Part shown: positions 16,161-24,020 of the stretch, piece after piece
Layout: each line of letters begins with the position of its first letter
Numbering within the stretch: the first letter of the stretch is position 1
Origin: an uncultured Saprospiraceae bacterium
GTDB taxonomy: Bacteria > Bacteroidota > Bacteroidia > Chitinophagales > Saprospiraceae
Assembly (NCBI GenBank): GCA_937959115.1
Contig: CALGAW010000007.1
Location: 62,001-126,000 of the forward strand
Direction: 5' to 3'
Length of the DNA: 64,000 nt
The notes under the pieces: generated by a model
Told to the model about the DNA's origin: nothing
What the model saw: only the letters and a program-made list of their open reading frames with translations
The model's database searches: none
Program-made: the position numbers and the translations under genes

Positions 16161-16168
16161 ATAAATTG

Positions 16169-17041
16169 CTATAACAGCAATAAATCTACTAAAAAAAATA
16201 CGCTTAACAGCACGCTTGCGATTCCATTTGTAGTAAAAAAGGCAAGATTCACTCGACTCAAATCTGTTGCCTTTACAACAGTGTGTTGATAAGCAAGTAA
16301 GCCAACGAAGATCAGTGTGCCTAACCATAGAAGCCATCCGAAATCAGTAAACTGACCAGCAGCAAAGTAAGCAGCGGCAACAATGAACACAGCACAAAAG
16401 ACATGCAAGACAGTAGAAAGGCGCAAGGCCCCTACTCTACCTAAGCGCACAGGGATTGATTGCAAGGACAGTGATTTGTCAAATTCTTCATCTTGTAAGG
16501 CGTAAATAATATCGAAACCCGACACCCAGCAAAGCACAGCACCTGAATAAAGCAATGGAATCCAGTCAAACGCGCCACCAGCAGCTAGATAAGCACCGAT
16601 CGGGGCTAGGGCAAGACCAAGACCTAGGACGAAATGACACGCCCAAGTAAATCGCTTGGTATAGCTGTAAAACAGGATAACGAATAAGGCAATTGGCGAT
16701 AAGTAGAAACACATGGGATTGATAAACCAAGAAGCTAAAACAAAGGCGAGCGAGTTGCCAATCACAAATAACAGTGCACTGTTGGGGCTGATTTTACCAG
16801 CAGGGATTTCACGTTCCGTAGTCCTAGGGTTTTTACCGTCAATGTCACGATCTATGTAGCGATTGAAGGCCATGGCTGCGCTGCGGGCGAACACCATACA
16901 GAGAAGCATTAAGCCAAACAGTTTCCAGCTCACCGGCTTCCCTAATTGCGTGGTGCCAAGGAAGAAACCAATCAAGGCGAATGGCAGCGCAAAAATGGTG
17001 TGGCTGAATTTTATCAATGAGAAGTAACGATCGATACCCAT
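16169..17041 (-). CDS. UbiA-family prenyltransferase (MqnP-like)
   Basis: The 290-residue membrane protein has eight to nine helices and both Asp-rich motifs of UbiA prenyltransferases: N-R-Y-I-D-R-D-I-D-G-K-N in loop 2 and D-E-E-F-D in loop 6. These bind the prenyl diphosphate through Mg2+. The start F-S-H-T-I-F-A-L-P-F-A is typical of the UbiA subgroup found in organisms that make menaquinone by the futalosine route (MqnP), so a role in menaquinone synthesis is likely; a 4-hydroxybenzoate substrate is the alternative. rlmF follows 8 bases downstream. A terminator of the upstream gene separates it from 17155-18936. Confidence 0.82.
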   Translation of the reverse strand: MGIDRYFSLIKFSHTIFALPFALIGFFLGTTQLGKPVSWKLFGLMLLCMVFARSAAMAFNRYIDRDIDGKNPRTTEREIPAGKISPNSALLFVIGNSLAFVLASWFINPMCFYLSPIALFVILFYSYTKRFTWACHFVLGLGLALAPIGAYLAAGGAFDWIPLLYSGAVLCWVSGFDIIYALQDEEFDKSLSLQSIPVRLGRVGALRLSTVLHVFCAVFIVAAAYFAAGQFTDFGWLLWLGTLIFVGLLAYQHTVVKATDLSRVNLAFFTTNGIASVLLSVFFLVDLLLL

Positions 17042-17089
17042 AGTTATTCTGTTTATCTACAAATTAAACAAGACAATCTGGTTATTGTT

Positions 17090-17127
17090 TAAAACAACGG
17101 TAGAGCACAATTATTGGCTCTACCGTT
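17090..17127 (-). terminator. Terminator of solute-binding protein gene
   Basis: A perfect 11-base inverted repeat (AACGGTAGAGC / GCTCTACCGTT) with a 10-base loop; on the minus strand it is followed by GTTTTAAAC. It lies 28 bases after the stop of the gene at 17155. Confidence 0.75.
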
Positions 17128-17154
17128 ATTTCTTATCTATGTTAAAACGCTTGT

Positions 17155-18936
17155 TTAATTTGCCACAGCATCAGCTACGACTAAGTTTGGAGAGAAGTAA
17201 CCTGGGTTGACAGCGCTTGATTTCGCATTTTTAAATTTATTGTGCAGTGCTACCCGATTTTTGGTTGCATTGATGAATACATACACACATTCGTCATCAA
17301 TCATTTTCTGCAATTTCTTGTAGTATACAGCACGCTTATCTTCATCCATTTCAGTTCTCAATGTTTCAATCAGTGCATCACTTTCTGGTGTTCCAAAACC
17401 AACATAGTTACTGCCACCATTGTAGGAATCTGTATGCCAAATTTGCTTAGGATCACTACCTAAAGGAGAAGACACCCAAATACCAAAATACATTTCGAAG
17501 TCATGATTTTTGGTTTTGTCCAGCATTACGGAAAATTCGATCGGTAAAATCTTAACTGCAATTCCGGCTTGCTTAGCAAACTCTTGGAACATAAGTACTG
17601 CACGACCACTTGTTTTTGCAACGTTAGGATACATGAAATCAATTTCCAATTCAGTTAACTCGCCTTCGATTACTTTGTCAACAGTACCATTACCATTTGA
17701 ATCTTTCCAGCCAGCTGCTGCAAGGTATTTTCTAGCTTTATCTAGATCTTGCTTATACAAAGGAATGTCTTTGTTATACTCCTTGGTTTTCAATGGGTGA
17801 ATGATAGAATTGACTTGTTCTGCCATACCATAAAAAACAGTATTTTGGTATTGTTCAACATCCAAAATATGGCGCAATGCTCGTCTAGTATTTACATCTT
17901 TAAATTTAGGATGTCTAGAGTTTATTCCCATATAAGAATACAAGAATTGTGGAGGAGTATGTGGTGTAAACTTTTTTAGAAAATTATCAGACTTTTGTAA
18001 TTCTTCGACAAATGTACGTGGGTCAATCCGATTCATTGCATTTACTTTTTCTCCTTTTAAGGCAACCACTGCTGTTGTAGCGTCATTGATGACTTCATAA
18101 ACGATTTCCTCCATATCATTTTTAAAATAGTGATTCTCATCTCTCAAGGCATCTCCCCACCAGTTTTCCTTTTTCTTAAGAATTAATCGTTGATTAGTTT
18201 CCCATTTTTCTAGTGTATATGGCCCAGAACCGACTACTACTTCTCTTTGGAATTTAGGACCATTGAACTGTTCTGCCATTTTTAATAGCGCTGGATTTTT
18301 TTCTAAGTCTTTCGTTTTGGCCGTCAGTTGTTTAAGGGTGAAGTCTTTTAAGATTGATTCTGGATCATAAATGTATGCAGGAATAACATATAGCCCTGTA
18401 AGAGCCGTAATCATACCCATGTATGGATTTCCACAATTTAGTGTAAACTTCTTAGGGTTTTCCTTATCAATTTCTATGTCTTTGATAAATTCAAAGTATG
18501 GTTTTTGCTGGTTATTATCCAATTTAGGAACATTGATCATTTTCAATGAAAATGCGACATCTTTTGCTGTAATCGGTGTTCCATTGTCCCATTTTGCCTC
18601 AGGACGAATTTCCATTTCCATTGAAATTTTTCCATTTGTCTCCACTACTTTCGGCATTTCCTTTAATAGAATAGGAATGGCTTCATAAGAATAAAAATCT
18701 AACGACAATAATGCCTGAAAAAATCTTAATTTTGCTGTAGAAGCAAATGCATCAGAAGAGTTGTAAGGAGTTAACATTTTTGGACCACTCAAGGTGTGAA
18801 TGACCGCTTTGTTTTCGTAAGCTTTAGCACCAGTGTTTCCAGAAGTACTTGAATCCGTTTTACATGCAGTAAATAATACGGACAAAGAAAGTAGAAAGAC
18901 GACTACTTTCAGCGGTAAAATTGTGTGTGTTGTCAT
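17155..18936 (-). CDS. ABC-type peptide/nickel solute-binding lipoprotein (SBP_bac_5)
   Basis: The 593-residue form starting at 18936 has a lipoprotein signal with L-F-T-A-C (Cys25). The mature protein follows family 5 solute-binding proteins (DppA/OppA type): R-P-E-A-K-W-D-N-G-T-P-I-T-A-K-D-V near residue 120, V-V-G-S-G-P-Y-T-L-E-K-W in the middle, and repeated D-V-N-T-R-R-A-L-R and Y-L-A-A-A-G-W-K features. It would capture oligopeptides or similar ligands in the periplasm. An upstream in-frame start at 18993 adds 19 residues without a signal character, so it was not used. The partner permease and ATPase genes are not in the window; the gene stands alone with a terminator at 17090-17127. 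Confidence 0.9.
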   Translation of the reverse strand: MTTHTILPLKVVVFLLSLSVLFTACKTDSSTSGNTGAKAYENKAVIHTLSGPKMLTPYNSSDAFASTAKLRFFQALLSLDFYSYEAIPILLKEMPKVVETNGKISMEMEIRPEAKWDNGTPITAKDVAFSLKMINVPKLDNNQQKPYFEFIKDIEIDKENPKKFTLNCGNPYMGMITALTGLYVIPAYIYDPESILKDFTLKQLTAKTKDLEKNPALLKMAEQFNGPKFQREVVVGSGPYTLEKWETNQRLILKKKENWWGDALRDENHYFKNDMEEIVYEVINDATTAVVALKGEKVNAMNRIDPRTFVEELQKSDNFLKKFTPHTPPQFLYSYMGINSRHPKFKDVNTRRALRHILDVEQYQNTVFYGMAEQVNSIIHPLKTKEYNKDIPLYKQDLDKARKYLAAAGWKDSNGNGTVDKVIEGELTELEIDFMYPNVAKTSGRAVLMFQEFAKQAGIAVKILPIEFSVMLDKTKNHDFEMYFGIWVSSPLGSDPKQIWHTDSYNGGSNYVGFGTPESDALIETLRTEMDEDKRAVYYKKLQKMIDDECVYVFINATKNRVALHNKFKNAKSSAVNPGYFSPNLVVADAVAN

Positions 18937-18976
18937 AGTAATTTGCAATAAATTATGTTCTATTAAAGAGATTTTG

Positions 18977-18984
18977 AACAAAAA
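18977..18984 (-). promoter_or_regulatory. Promoter -7 element (TATTTTTG) for solute-binding protein gene
   Basis: On the minus strand TATTTTTG lies about 40 bases before the ATG at 18936, in the divergent gap with the gene at 19041. No TTTG box at 19-21 bases upstream. Confidence 0.4.
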
Positions 18985-19040
18985 TATAAACAATTTGCTG
19001 TTAATCCGTTTTATTAGGTATATATTTTCACATACATACT

Positions 19041-19955
19041 ATGAAAAACATCTTAATCACAGGAGGTACAGGCTTAATCGGGATGGAATTGTCCAAAAAG
19101 CTCAAATCAAAGGGTTACTCAGTCGCTCACCTCAGTCGCAGGGCTAACAAACAAGCAACCTTCCCTGCTTACAAATGGGACATCAATGCACAAACCATTG
19201 AGGAGGAGGCTGTAGAGTGGGCAGATGCCATTATCCACCTAGCAGGAGCAAGTCTTGTTGATAAGCGATGGTCGGATGCCTATAAAAAGGTAATGATCGA
19301 TTCTCGTACCAAGAGCCTTGCGCTATTGCATAAGTATATCAAATTGCGTTCCCGACCATTGAAGACATTAGTTTCTGCCTCCGCCATCGGCTATTACGGT
19401 GAAGGTGGTAACCAATGGCTAGATGAACGTTCGCCTCCACAACCAGGCGACTTTAAATCTGACTGCTGCGTACTATGGGAAGACGCTGCCAAAGCACTAA
19501 AACCAGATGTCAGTCGGCTAGCTATTTTGAGAGTTGGAATCGTGTTGTCTACCAAGGGCGGTGCCTTAGAAAAGATGGCGCTTTCCTTCAAGGCTAGAGT
19601 AGGCAGTTATTTTGGTGACGGTAGCGCTTATTCCCCTTGGATTCATATAGACGACATGTGTCGAATGTTTATCCATGCCGTGGAAGAAGACCACGTTGAG
19701 GGCATTTACAACGGAGTTGCGCCAAAGCCTGTGACGAACAAGGAATTTATAGAGACGATACCGAATGCGCTTGGAGTGAAGGCGTTGATTGTTCCTACAC
19801 CTACGATTGCGATTAAGCTAGCTATGGGTGAGATGTCGACTGTTGTATTGCATAGCGTTCGGGTGTCTGCTCAGAAGATTCTAGATACAGGGTTTGTATT
19901 TGAGCATGGGGAGTTGCTTGGTGCGTTGGAGGATATATTTAAGAATAAACGTTGA
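19041..19955 (+). CDS. TIGR01777 family NAD-dependent epimerase-like protein
   Basis: The 304-residue protein has an N-terminal Rossmann fold with G-G-T-G-L-I-G (8-14), then A-I-I-H-L-A-G-A-S-L, V-S-A-S-A-I-G-Y-Y-G and the C-terminal domain with Y-N-G-V-A-P-K-P-V-T-N-K-E-F. These are the marks of the TIGR01777 (YfcH/SulA-like) family of extended short-chain dehydrogenase-like proteins. Its members bind NAD(P) but their substrate is not established. The gene diverges from the solute-binding protein gene and faces the small gene at 19961 head-on, with only 5 bases between the stop codons. Confidence 0.88.
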   Translation: MKNILITGGTGLIGMELSKKLKSKGYSVAHLSRRANKQATFPAYKWDINAQTIEEEAVEWADAIIHLAGASLVDKRWSDAYKKVMIDSRTKSLALLHKYIKLRSRPLKTLVSASAIGYYGEGGNQWLDERSPPQPGDFKSDCCVLWEDAAKALKPDVSRLAILRVGIVLSTKGGALEKMALSFKARVGSYFGDGSAYSPWIHIDDMCRMFIHAVEEDHVEGIYNGVAPKPVTNKEFIETIPNALGVKALIVPTPTIAIKLAMGEMSTVVLHSVRVSAQKILDTGFVFEHGELLGALEDIFKNKR

Positions 19956-19960
19956 TGTGG

Positions 19961-20236
19961 TTATCGTTTTGAGATTTTATTATTAGAAATCACTTGTTGA
20001 CGACTACACTTGAAGCGTTTGATTTCCACGGATCGTTTTTTGAGGTGTTTTTGACTGACGCCTGAATTTACTCGCTTACGCCATAGTTTGAAACTGCTTG
20101 GTTTTAGTGTTTTTCGCATTAGCTTTATCACGTCCTTCTCTTTTAGGCCAAACTGGAAAGCTATTGCTGCAAAGGGTGTGCGATCTTCCCATGCCATTCC
20201 AATGATTCTATCGTGGTCTCTTTCTGATAATTCCAT
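19961..20236 (-). CDS. TIGR03643/DUF2805 family small protein
   Basis: The 91-residue basic protein matches the TIGR03643 (DUF2805) pattern: a helical start L-S-E-R-D-H-D-R-I-I-G-M-A-W-E-D-R-T-P-F, a helix-turn-helix-like part F-G-L-K-E-K-D-V-I-K-L-M-R, and L-K-P-S-S-F-K-L-W-R-K-R-V. The last 25 residues are strongly basic. The helix-turn-helix-like pattern suggests nucleic-acid binding, but the family has no known function. It lies 11 bases downstream of the SDR gene at 20248-20940 on the same strand, so they are probably co-transcribed. Confidence 0.8.
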   Translation of the reverse strand: MELSERDHDRIIGMAWEDRTPFAAIAFQFGLKEKDVIKLMRKTLKPSSFKLWRKRVNSGVSQKHLKKRSVEIKRFKCSRQQVISNNKISKR

Positions 20237-20247
20237 AAGCTCTATTA

Positions 20248-20940
20248 TTATTTAATTGCGGACATTCCGCCATCAACGTGTAAAATTTGTCCTGTGACCC
20301 AACTTGCTTTGTTGGATACCAAGAAAGCAGCCATTTCTGCTAGGTCTTCAGGCTGTCCAATTCGTTTTAAGGGATGACGTTGATCGTTGGCAGCAATTTT
20401 CTCATCGCTACTAAGCAGTCTTTCTGCTAATGGAGTTTGTGTTAAGGATGGTGCAATCGCATTCACTCTTATTTTGGGGGCAAGTTCCGCTGCTAGGGCA
20501 CGTGTCAACCCTTCTATTGCACCTTTGGAAACAGCTACTTGAGAATGAAAATTATAGCCCATTTGTACGGCTACTGTAGAAAACAATAAAATAGAACCCG
20601 ATTCACTTTTCTTTAAACGAGGTAACACTGCTTGAATGACTTTTATAGCTCCGAGTACTTGAAGGTTAAAATCATCTGTAAATGAATCTGGTTTTAGTCT
20701 TGCAAACGGTTTTAGATTGATTCGCCCTGGGCAATAAACTAGACTGTCGATTGTATCCGGTAAAAAATTAAAATCGAGCGTTGAGTCTAGTACATTCAAT
20801 GAGTGATAGCTAACATTAGCCCTATTGGATGTAACTGTTTTGTGGAAAGTGCCGATTACTGTTTCTCCCTTTTCGGCGAGCGAATTTGCAAGTGCTTGAC
20901 CAATCCCCGTCGACGCACCTATGATTAAGTTTGTTTTCAT
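20248..20940 (-). CDS. SDR-fold protein lacking the catalytic tyrosine
   Basis: The 230-residue protein has the NAD(P)-binding motif G-A-S-T-G-I-G-Q (8-15) and the conserved SDR C-terminal pattern (V-N-A-I-A-P-S-L, W-V-T-G-Q-I-L-H-V-D-G-G). In the active site the usual Tyr-x-x-x-Lys is V-A-V-S-K, so Tyr is replaced by Val while Lys and a Ser in the preceding strand (L-L-F-S-T-V-A) remain. The usual N-N-A-G motif is also changed, to Y-C-P-G. It therefore keeps the fold and cofactor site but is unlikely to be a standard dehydrogenase. The ATG at 20940 is preferred over one five codons upstream because G-A-S-T starts at the normal distance from it. Confidence 0.82.
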   Translation of the reverse strand: MKTNLIIGASTGIGQALANSLAEKGETVIGTFHKTVTSNRANVSYHSLNVLDSTLDFNFLPDTIDSLVYCPGRINLKPFARLKPDSFTDDFNLQVLGAIKVIQAVLPRLKKSESGSILLFSTVAVQMGYNFHSQVAVSKGAIEGLTRALAAELAPKIRVNAIAPSLTQTPLAERLLSSDEKIAANDQRHPLKRIGQPEDLAEMAAFLVSNKASWVTGQILHVDGGMSAIK

Positions 20941-21013
20941 AGTAATGAATAACAATTCTTGTAGGAAATTGTTTGAAGCGTGCCTGATTTTGAAGGTACT
21001 GGGAATTTAAGGT

Positions 21014-21751
21014 CTAAAGTTCATCAAACATACGTCTTACTTGTAAATCACCAAATCCATAGATGGGCGCTCGGTTACAAAAGGCTTTGAACACTGGACC
21101 GAACTCTTTTTTAGTTAGTTCTTGGATGATTTCTAGGAGTAGTTCTTTTGGTTTGCCTATTGAGTTTGCTGTAGGGATGCGATCTAGGTGTGCTTGTATT
21201 GCTGCTTGAACAAATGGGTATTCAGAGTTGAGCTCCTTCCCTATTTGAATCAATTCTTTTAAGGATTCGGTTTGATAGCTTGGCCAAAGTTGTTTCCATT
21301 GCTCGTAGTTTGTTAACTGATGTTTGTTATCGTATTGTGCTTCTAAATCGCTAGTACTTAGCCCGCCAAAGCCATAAGGAGTTAGTTTAGGGGGTCGAAC
21401 AAGGAAGATCGAATGGGAGTTTCCTGAATGAAGTAATAAGTGAAGCGCAAACCAGCAATTCACTTGACAGAACAAGTCGTCTTCAAACCACAGACAAACA
21501 GTTGAACCTGAAGGAATGTTTTGAATCTGACTAAACTGAGAAACGCCATGTTTATAATAATCTGCGATTGAAAAACCAGGGTACGATTGACTGATAAAAG
21601 CAGCACGGGTGGCGTACAACTGTTGCAGAGATGTCGATTTTACTGGTCCATCTACTAGGCAGGCGCGAGCTACAATGCGTTTACCAAGGATGCTGGTTGG
21701 AAACTGCTCTAGTAAGGCATCGCCATTCAGAATATGATAGGTATTGGGCAT
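21014..21751 (-). CDS. DUF1835-domain protein
   Basis: The 245-residue protein starts Y-H-I-L-N-G-D-A-L, the signature of DUF1835, followed by a long stretch with V-C-L-W-F-E-D-D-L-F-C-Q-V-N, another conserved feature of this family. The C-terminal half is helical and polar. No signal peptide or membrane segment is present, so it is cytoplasmic. The function of DUF1835 is not known. It lies 73 bases upstream of the SDR-like gene on the same strand, with a separate lipoprotein gene further upstream. Confidence 0.78.
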   Translation of the reverse strand: MPNTYHILNGDALLEQFPTSILGKRIVARACLVDGPVKSTSLQQLYATRAAFISQSYPGFSIADYYKHGVSQFSQIQNIPSGSTVCLWFEDDLFCQVNCWFALHLLLHSGNSHSIFLVRPPKLTPYGFGGLSTSDLEAQYDNKHQLTNYEQWKQLWPSYQTESLKELIQIGKELNSEYPFVQAAIQAHLDRIPTANSIGKPKELLLEIIQELTKKEFGPVFKAFCNRAPIYGFGDLQVRRMFDEL

Positions 21752-21836
21752 ATTTCACATTGGTTTATTGACCATTGTTGCATGTTCTTTTGTCCCTAAG
21801 TACGAAGTAGTTTCATTAATCATTCTTTATTGTTTT

Positions 21837-22424
21837 TTAACCAGGAAATCGTCTTAAGTCACTTAGAGTAATCCACCCTAGTTTGCTATTGGTTTCATCA
21901 AAATATACCTCTGCGAATTTTTTACGGTATTTTATGACTTTCAACACTTGATTTCTGTAAAGTGTATCAAGAATGGTCGCTGTTGTATCGGGTGTTTCAT
22001 ACACAATCACATTTGGTGATTCTACGGTTCGAATGAAGTTCCAGTTAATGGCTTTAGAGTTTTTGAATTCTCTTGATTCTGAAGTAAAATTATTTCCTTC
22101 CGCACAACTAGGAACAGGGTCTTTGAAATACAGTTTAAATGAATTGGTGCCGGTCAACTCCAATACTCCAAATTGATTGTCTTTATCTCTCATTCCGTAA
22201 GGCCATCTGATCACATTTGCCTTGTTGCCCACTACTTTTCCAGCAAAGAAGAACCGACATTGCTCATTTTCCTCATAGACACCCGTGACCAAATTGCCAA
22301 TGGATTCGCGGGCGATGATCATGTGATCCCCATAATAGCCAGAAACTGGCGCAGGATACTCTTCTGTACATCCTATACACAAGATGCAGAATAAATAAAT
22401 TAAATAGTTTATATTGACATTCAT
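21837..22424 (-). CDS. Lipoprotein with C-terminal SH3-like domain
   Basis: The 195-residue protein has a lipoprotein signal with L-C-I-G-C (Cys19) followed by T-E-E, an acidic surface-export type signal. Residues about 25-125 form an unrecognised beta-rich domain with three cysteines. Residues about 135-190 (V-I-V-Y-E-T-P-D-T-T-A-T, then V-L-K-V-I-K-Y-R-K-K-F-A-E-V and L-G-W-I) follow the bacterial SH3 pattern used to bind cell-wall peptides. It likely sits in the envelope. It diverges from the small lipoprotein gene at 22463, 38 bases away. Confidence 0.7.
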   Translation of the reverse strand: MNVNINYLIYLFCILCIGCTEEYPAPVSGYYGDHMIIARESIGNLVTGVYEENEQCRFFFAGKVVGNKANVIRWPYGMRDKDNQFGVLELTGTNSFKLYFKDPVPSCAEGNNFTSESREFKNSKAINWNFIRTVESPNVIVYETPDTTATILDTLYRNQVLKVIKYRKKFAEVYFDETNSKLGWITLSDLRRFPG

Positions 22425-22462
22425 TTTGATAAAGCGAAACTAATAATAAAAATTTGAATTCT

Positions 22463-22846
22463 ATGAAATCTGTTTTCTATAGTTTATGTTTAGTAGGTTG
22501 TTTATTACTACAAAGTTGTGGTCCAACTGTTAATAAATCAATGGTTTTGGGCAAATGGCAAGGCATCAATCTTGAATATCCAGATGGAGGACTAAAGCAT
22601 AAAGGGCTTGTTCAATCCGCTAAGGCGATGTATTTTGAATTCAAGGAAGACGACACGTATACAGGAACAGACATTTCTGGAAATCCAGAGAGTGGAACCT
22701 ATAGTACTCTAGGCGATATGTTATATCTGACACCAAAGAAAGACAGCAAACGCGCATTTGAATTGAAGTCAGCAGAAGGAGACCAACTTGTATTTAATGT
22801 GAATCCTGGAGCGATTGGAGTCTTGCTTACATTGAAGCGAAAGTAA
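22463..22846 (+). CDS. Small lipoprotein, lipocalin-like
   Basis: The 127-residue protein starts with a lipoprotein signal (L-L-Q-S-C, Cys19). The mature part reads V-L-G-K-W-Q-G-I, then Y-F-E-F-K-E-D-D-T-Y-T-G and S-G-T-Y-S-T-L-G-D-M-L-Y-L. This pattern of a G-x-W strand followed by alternating strands is shared by the small lipocalin-like lipoproteins of Bacteroidota. A TTG codon three positions upstream could also start translation, but the ATG gives the normal basic n-region (M-K-S). The ligand is unknown. Confidence 0.68.
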   Translation: MKSVFYSLCLVGCLLLQSCGPTVNKSMVLGKWQGINLEYPDGGLKHKGLVQSAKAMYFEFKEDDTYTGTDISGNPESGTYSTLGDMLYLTPKKDSKRAFELKSAEGDQLVFNVNPGAIGVLLTLKRK

Positions 22847-23051
22847 AGGATTTAGCACCTCTGGCTCTCTGTAAATAAGATAACGGTTCATCCTTACACT
22901 TAGTGATGATTTGACTTAGTTCTATATAATTGCTTTACAAAGGTTATTCCTAGGATTTCAACCTAGTTTTCAAGAAGAATTTGTTAGAGCAATCTAATTT
23001 TGAATAGAAAAATAATCTCCTTGGTTTAGAACTATACTTAATCCTACTTCC

Positions 23052-23059
23052 TATCTTTG
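23052..23059 (+). promoter_or_regulatory. Promoter -7 element (TATCTTTG) almost touching the CvfB-like start codon
   Basis: A perfect TAnnTTTG box ends 4 bases before the ATG at 23064. If used, transcription would begin at or within a few bases of the start codon, giving a leaderless mRNA. Confidence 0.45.
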
Positions 23060-23063
23060 TTGA

Positions 23064-23897
23064 ATGATAAAAATCGGTGAATATCAAGCACTTTACATTC
23101 GAAGAGAAATGCCACAGGGCTTCTACTTAATGGATGATGAAGAAAATGAAGTCTTGCTTCCTCGTAAATACATTACCGAGGAAATGGAGATCAATACCAA
23201 AGTGGACGTTTTCGTATATGTCGATTCGGAAGGAAGGGATGTTGCTACAACAGAAGAACCGTATCTAACAGTAGGTGAGTTTGCTTGTCTGGAGGTAGTT
23301 CACACCAATGAATATGGTGCATTTTGCGATTGGGGGATTGTCAAGCATCTCTTGATCCCATTCCGAAATCAGGTGCATGATCTGTTTGTTGGCCAGGAAA
23401 TTATCGTCTATCTAATGCTTGATGAGATAACCGATCGTTTAGTTGGAACCGCCAAACTGAAAAACGTTTTAAAACAGGTTGCCGAGGAGGATTTAAAGGT
23501 AGGCCAAGAGGTAGATCTCATCGTTTACTTGAAGACTGATCTTGGGTATAGCGTCATCATTAACAGAACTTACCAAGGATTGGTTTATACGAACGAGATC
23601 CCAAAATCTTTAAACATTGGGCAAGAGTTGAAAGGGTATATCAAACCATTCCGATCAGATAAAAAAATAGATATCAGTCTGCAACCTATTGGTGTCGATG
23701 GTATACAAAGTAATGCTCAAAAGATAATGGATCTATTGGAGGAGAACGATGGATTTATGCAGTTTACCGACAAGAGCGATCCTGAAGAAATTCGAAGAAC
23801 CTTTGGTATTAGTAAGAAGTTATTCAAAAAATCAATTGGTGCATTGTATAAAGAAAAAAAGATTGTTCTTAAAGAAAACGGTTTCCAAAAAGTGTAA
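23064..23897 (+). CDS. CvfB-like S1-domain RNA-binding protein
   Basis: The 277-residue protein has the layout of CvfB: an N-terminal S1-like segment (Y-L-M-D-D-E-E-N-E-V-L-L-P-R-K-Y-I), a second S1-like segment (G-E-F-A-C-L-E-V-V-H-T-N-E-Y-G-A-F-C-D-W-G), a third S1 segment (V-D-L-I-V-Y-L-K-T-D-L-G-Y-S-V-I-I), and a C-terminal winged-helix part ending I-S-K-K-L-F-K-K-S-I-G-A-L-Y-K-E. CvfB proteins bind RNA and affect virulence-gene expression in Firmicutes; the Bacteroidota members are uncharacterised. Homologues start with the same M-I-K-I-G sequence, so the ATG at 23064 is supported even though the promoter box lies just before it. Confidence 0.85.
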   Translation: MIKIGEYQALYIRREMPQGFYLMDDEENEVLLPRKYITEEMEINTKVDVFVYVDSEGRDVATTEEPYLTVGEFACLEVVHTNEYGAFCDWGIVKHLLIPFRNQVHDLFVGQEIIVYLMLDEITDRLVGTAKLKNVLKQVAEEDLKVGQEVDLIVYLKTDLGYSVIINRTYQGLVYTNEIPKSLNIGQELKGYIKPFRSDKKIDISLQPIGVDGIQSNAQKIMDLLEENDGFMQFTDKSDPEEIRRTFGISKKLFKKSIGALYKEKKIVLKENGFQKV

Positions 23898-23900
23898 AGA

Positions 23901-23940
23901 AGGGAATATCCAATATCGATTGCAGAATTTCGAAATGAAA
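23901..23940 (+). repeat. Dispersed intergenic repeat with TTCGAA core, copy 2
   Basis: This stretch aligns with 1329-1370 over about 40 bases, both starting GGAATATC and sharing AATTTCGAAA at the same distance. Confidence 0.35.
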
Positions 23941-23953
23941 TAGAATTTTAGTT

Positions 23954-23989
23954 AAAAAAAGCCATAGTGAGAGCCTAAACTCTGCTATG
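23954..23989 (-). terminator. Terminator of the SDR gene
   Basis: On the minus strand CATAGCAGAG and CTCTCACTATG pair with one small internal bulge, and GCTTTTTTT follows. It lies 31 bases after the stop of the gene at 24021. Confidence 0.72.
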
Positions 23990-24020
23990 ACTATCAAAAA
24001 ATAGCGAGACTTTGTGTAAC

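Noticed and set aside
16161-16337. 59-residue N-terminal extension of RlmF into the prenyltransferase gene
   Set aside because: No resemblance to the family; a good ATG lies 8 bases after the upstream stop codon.
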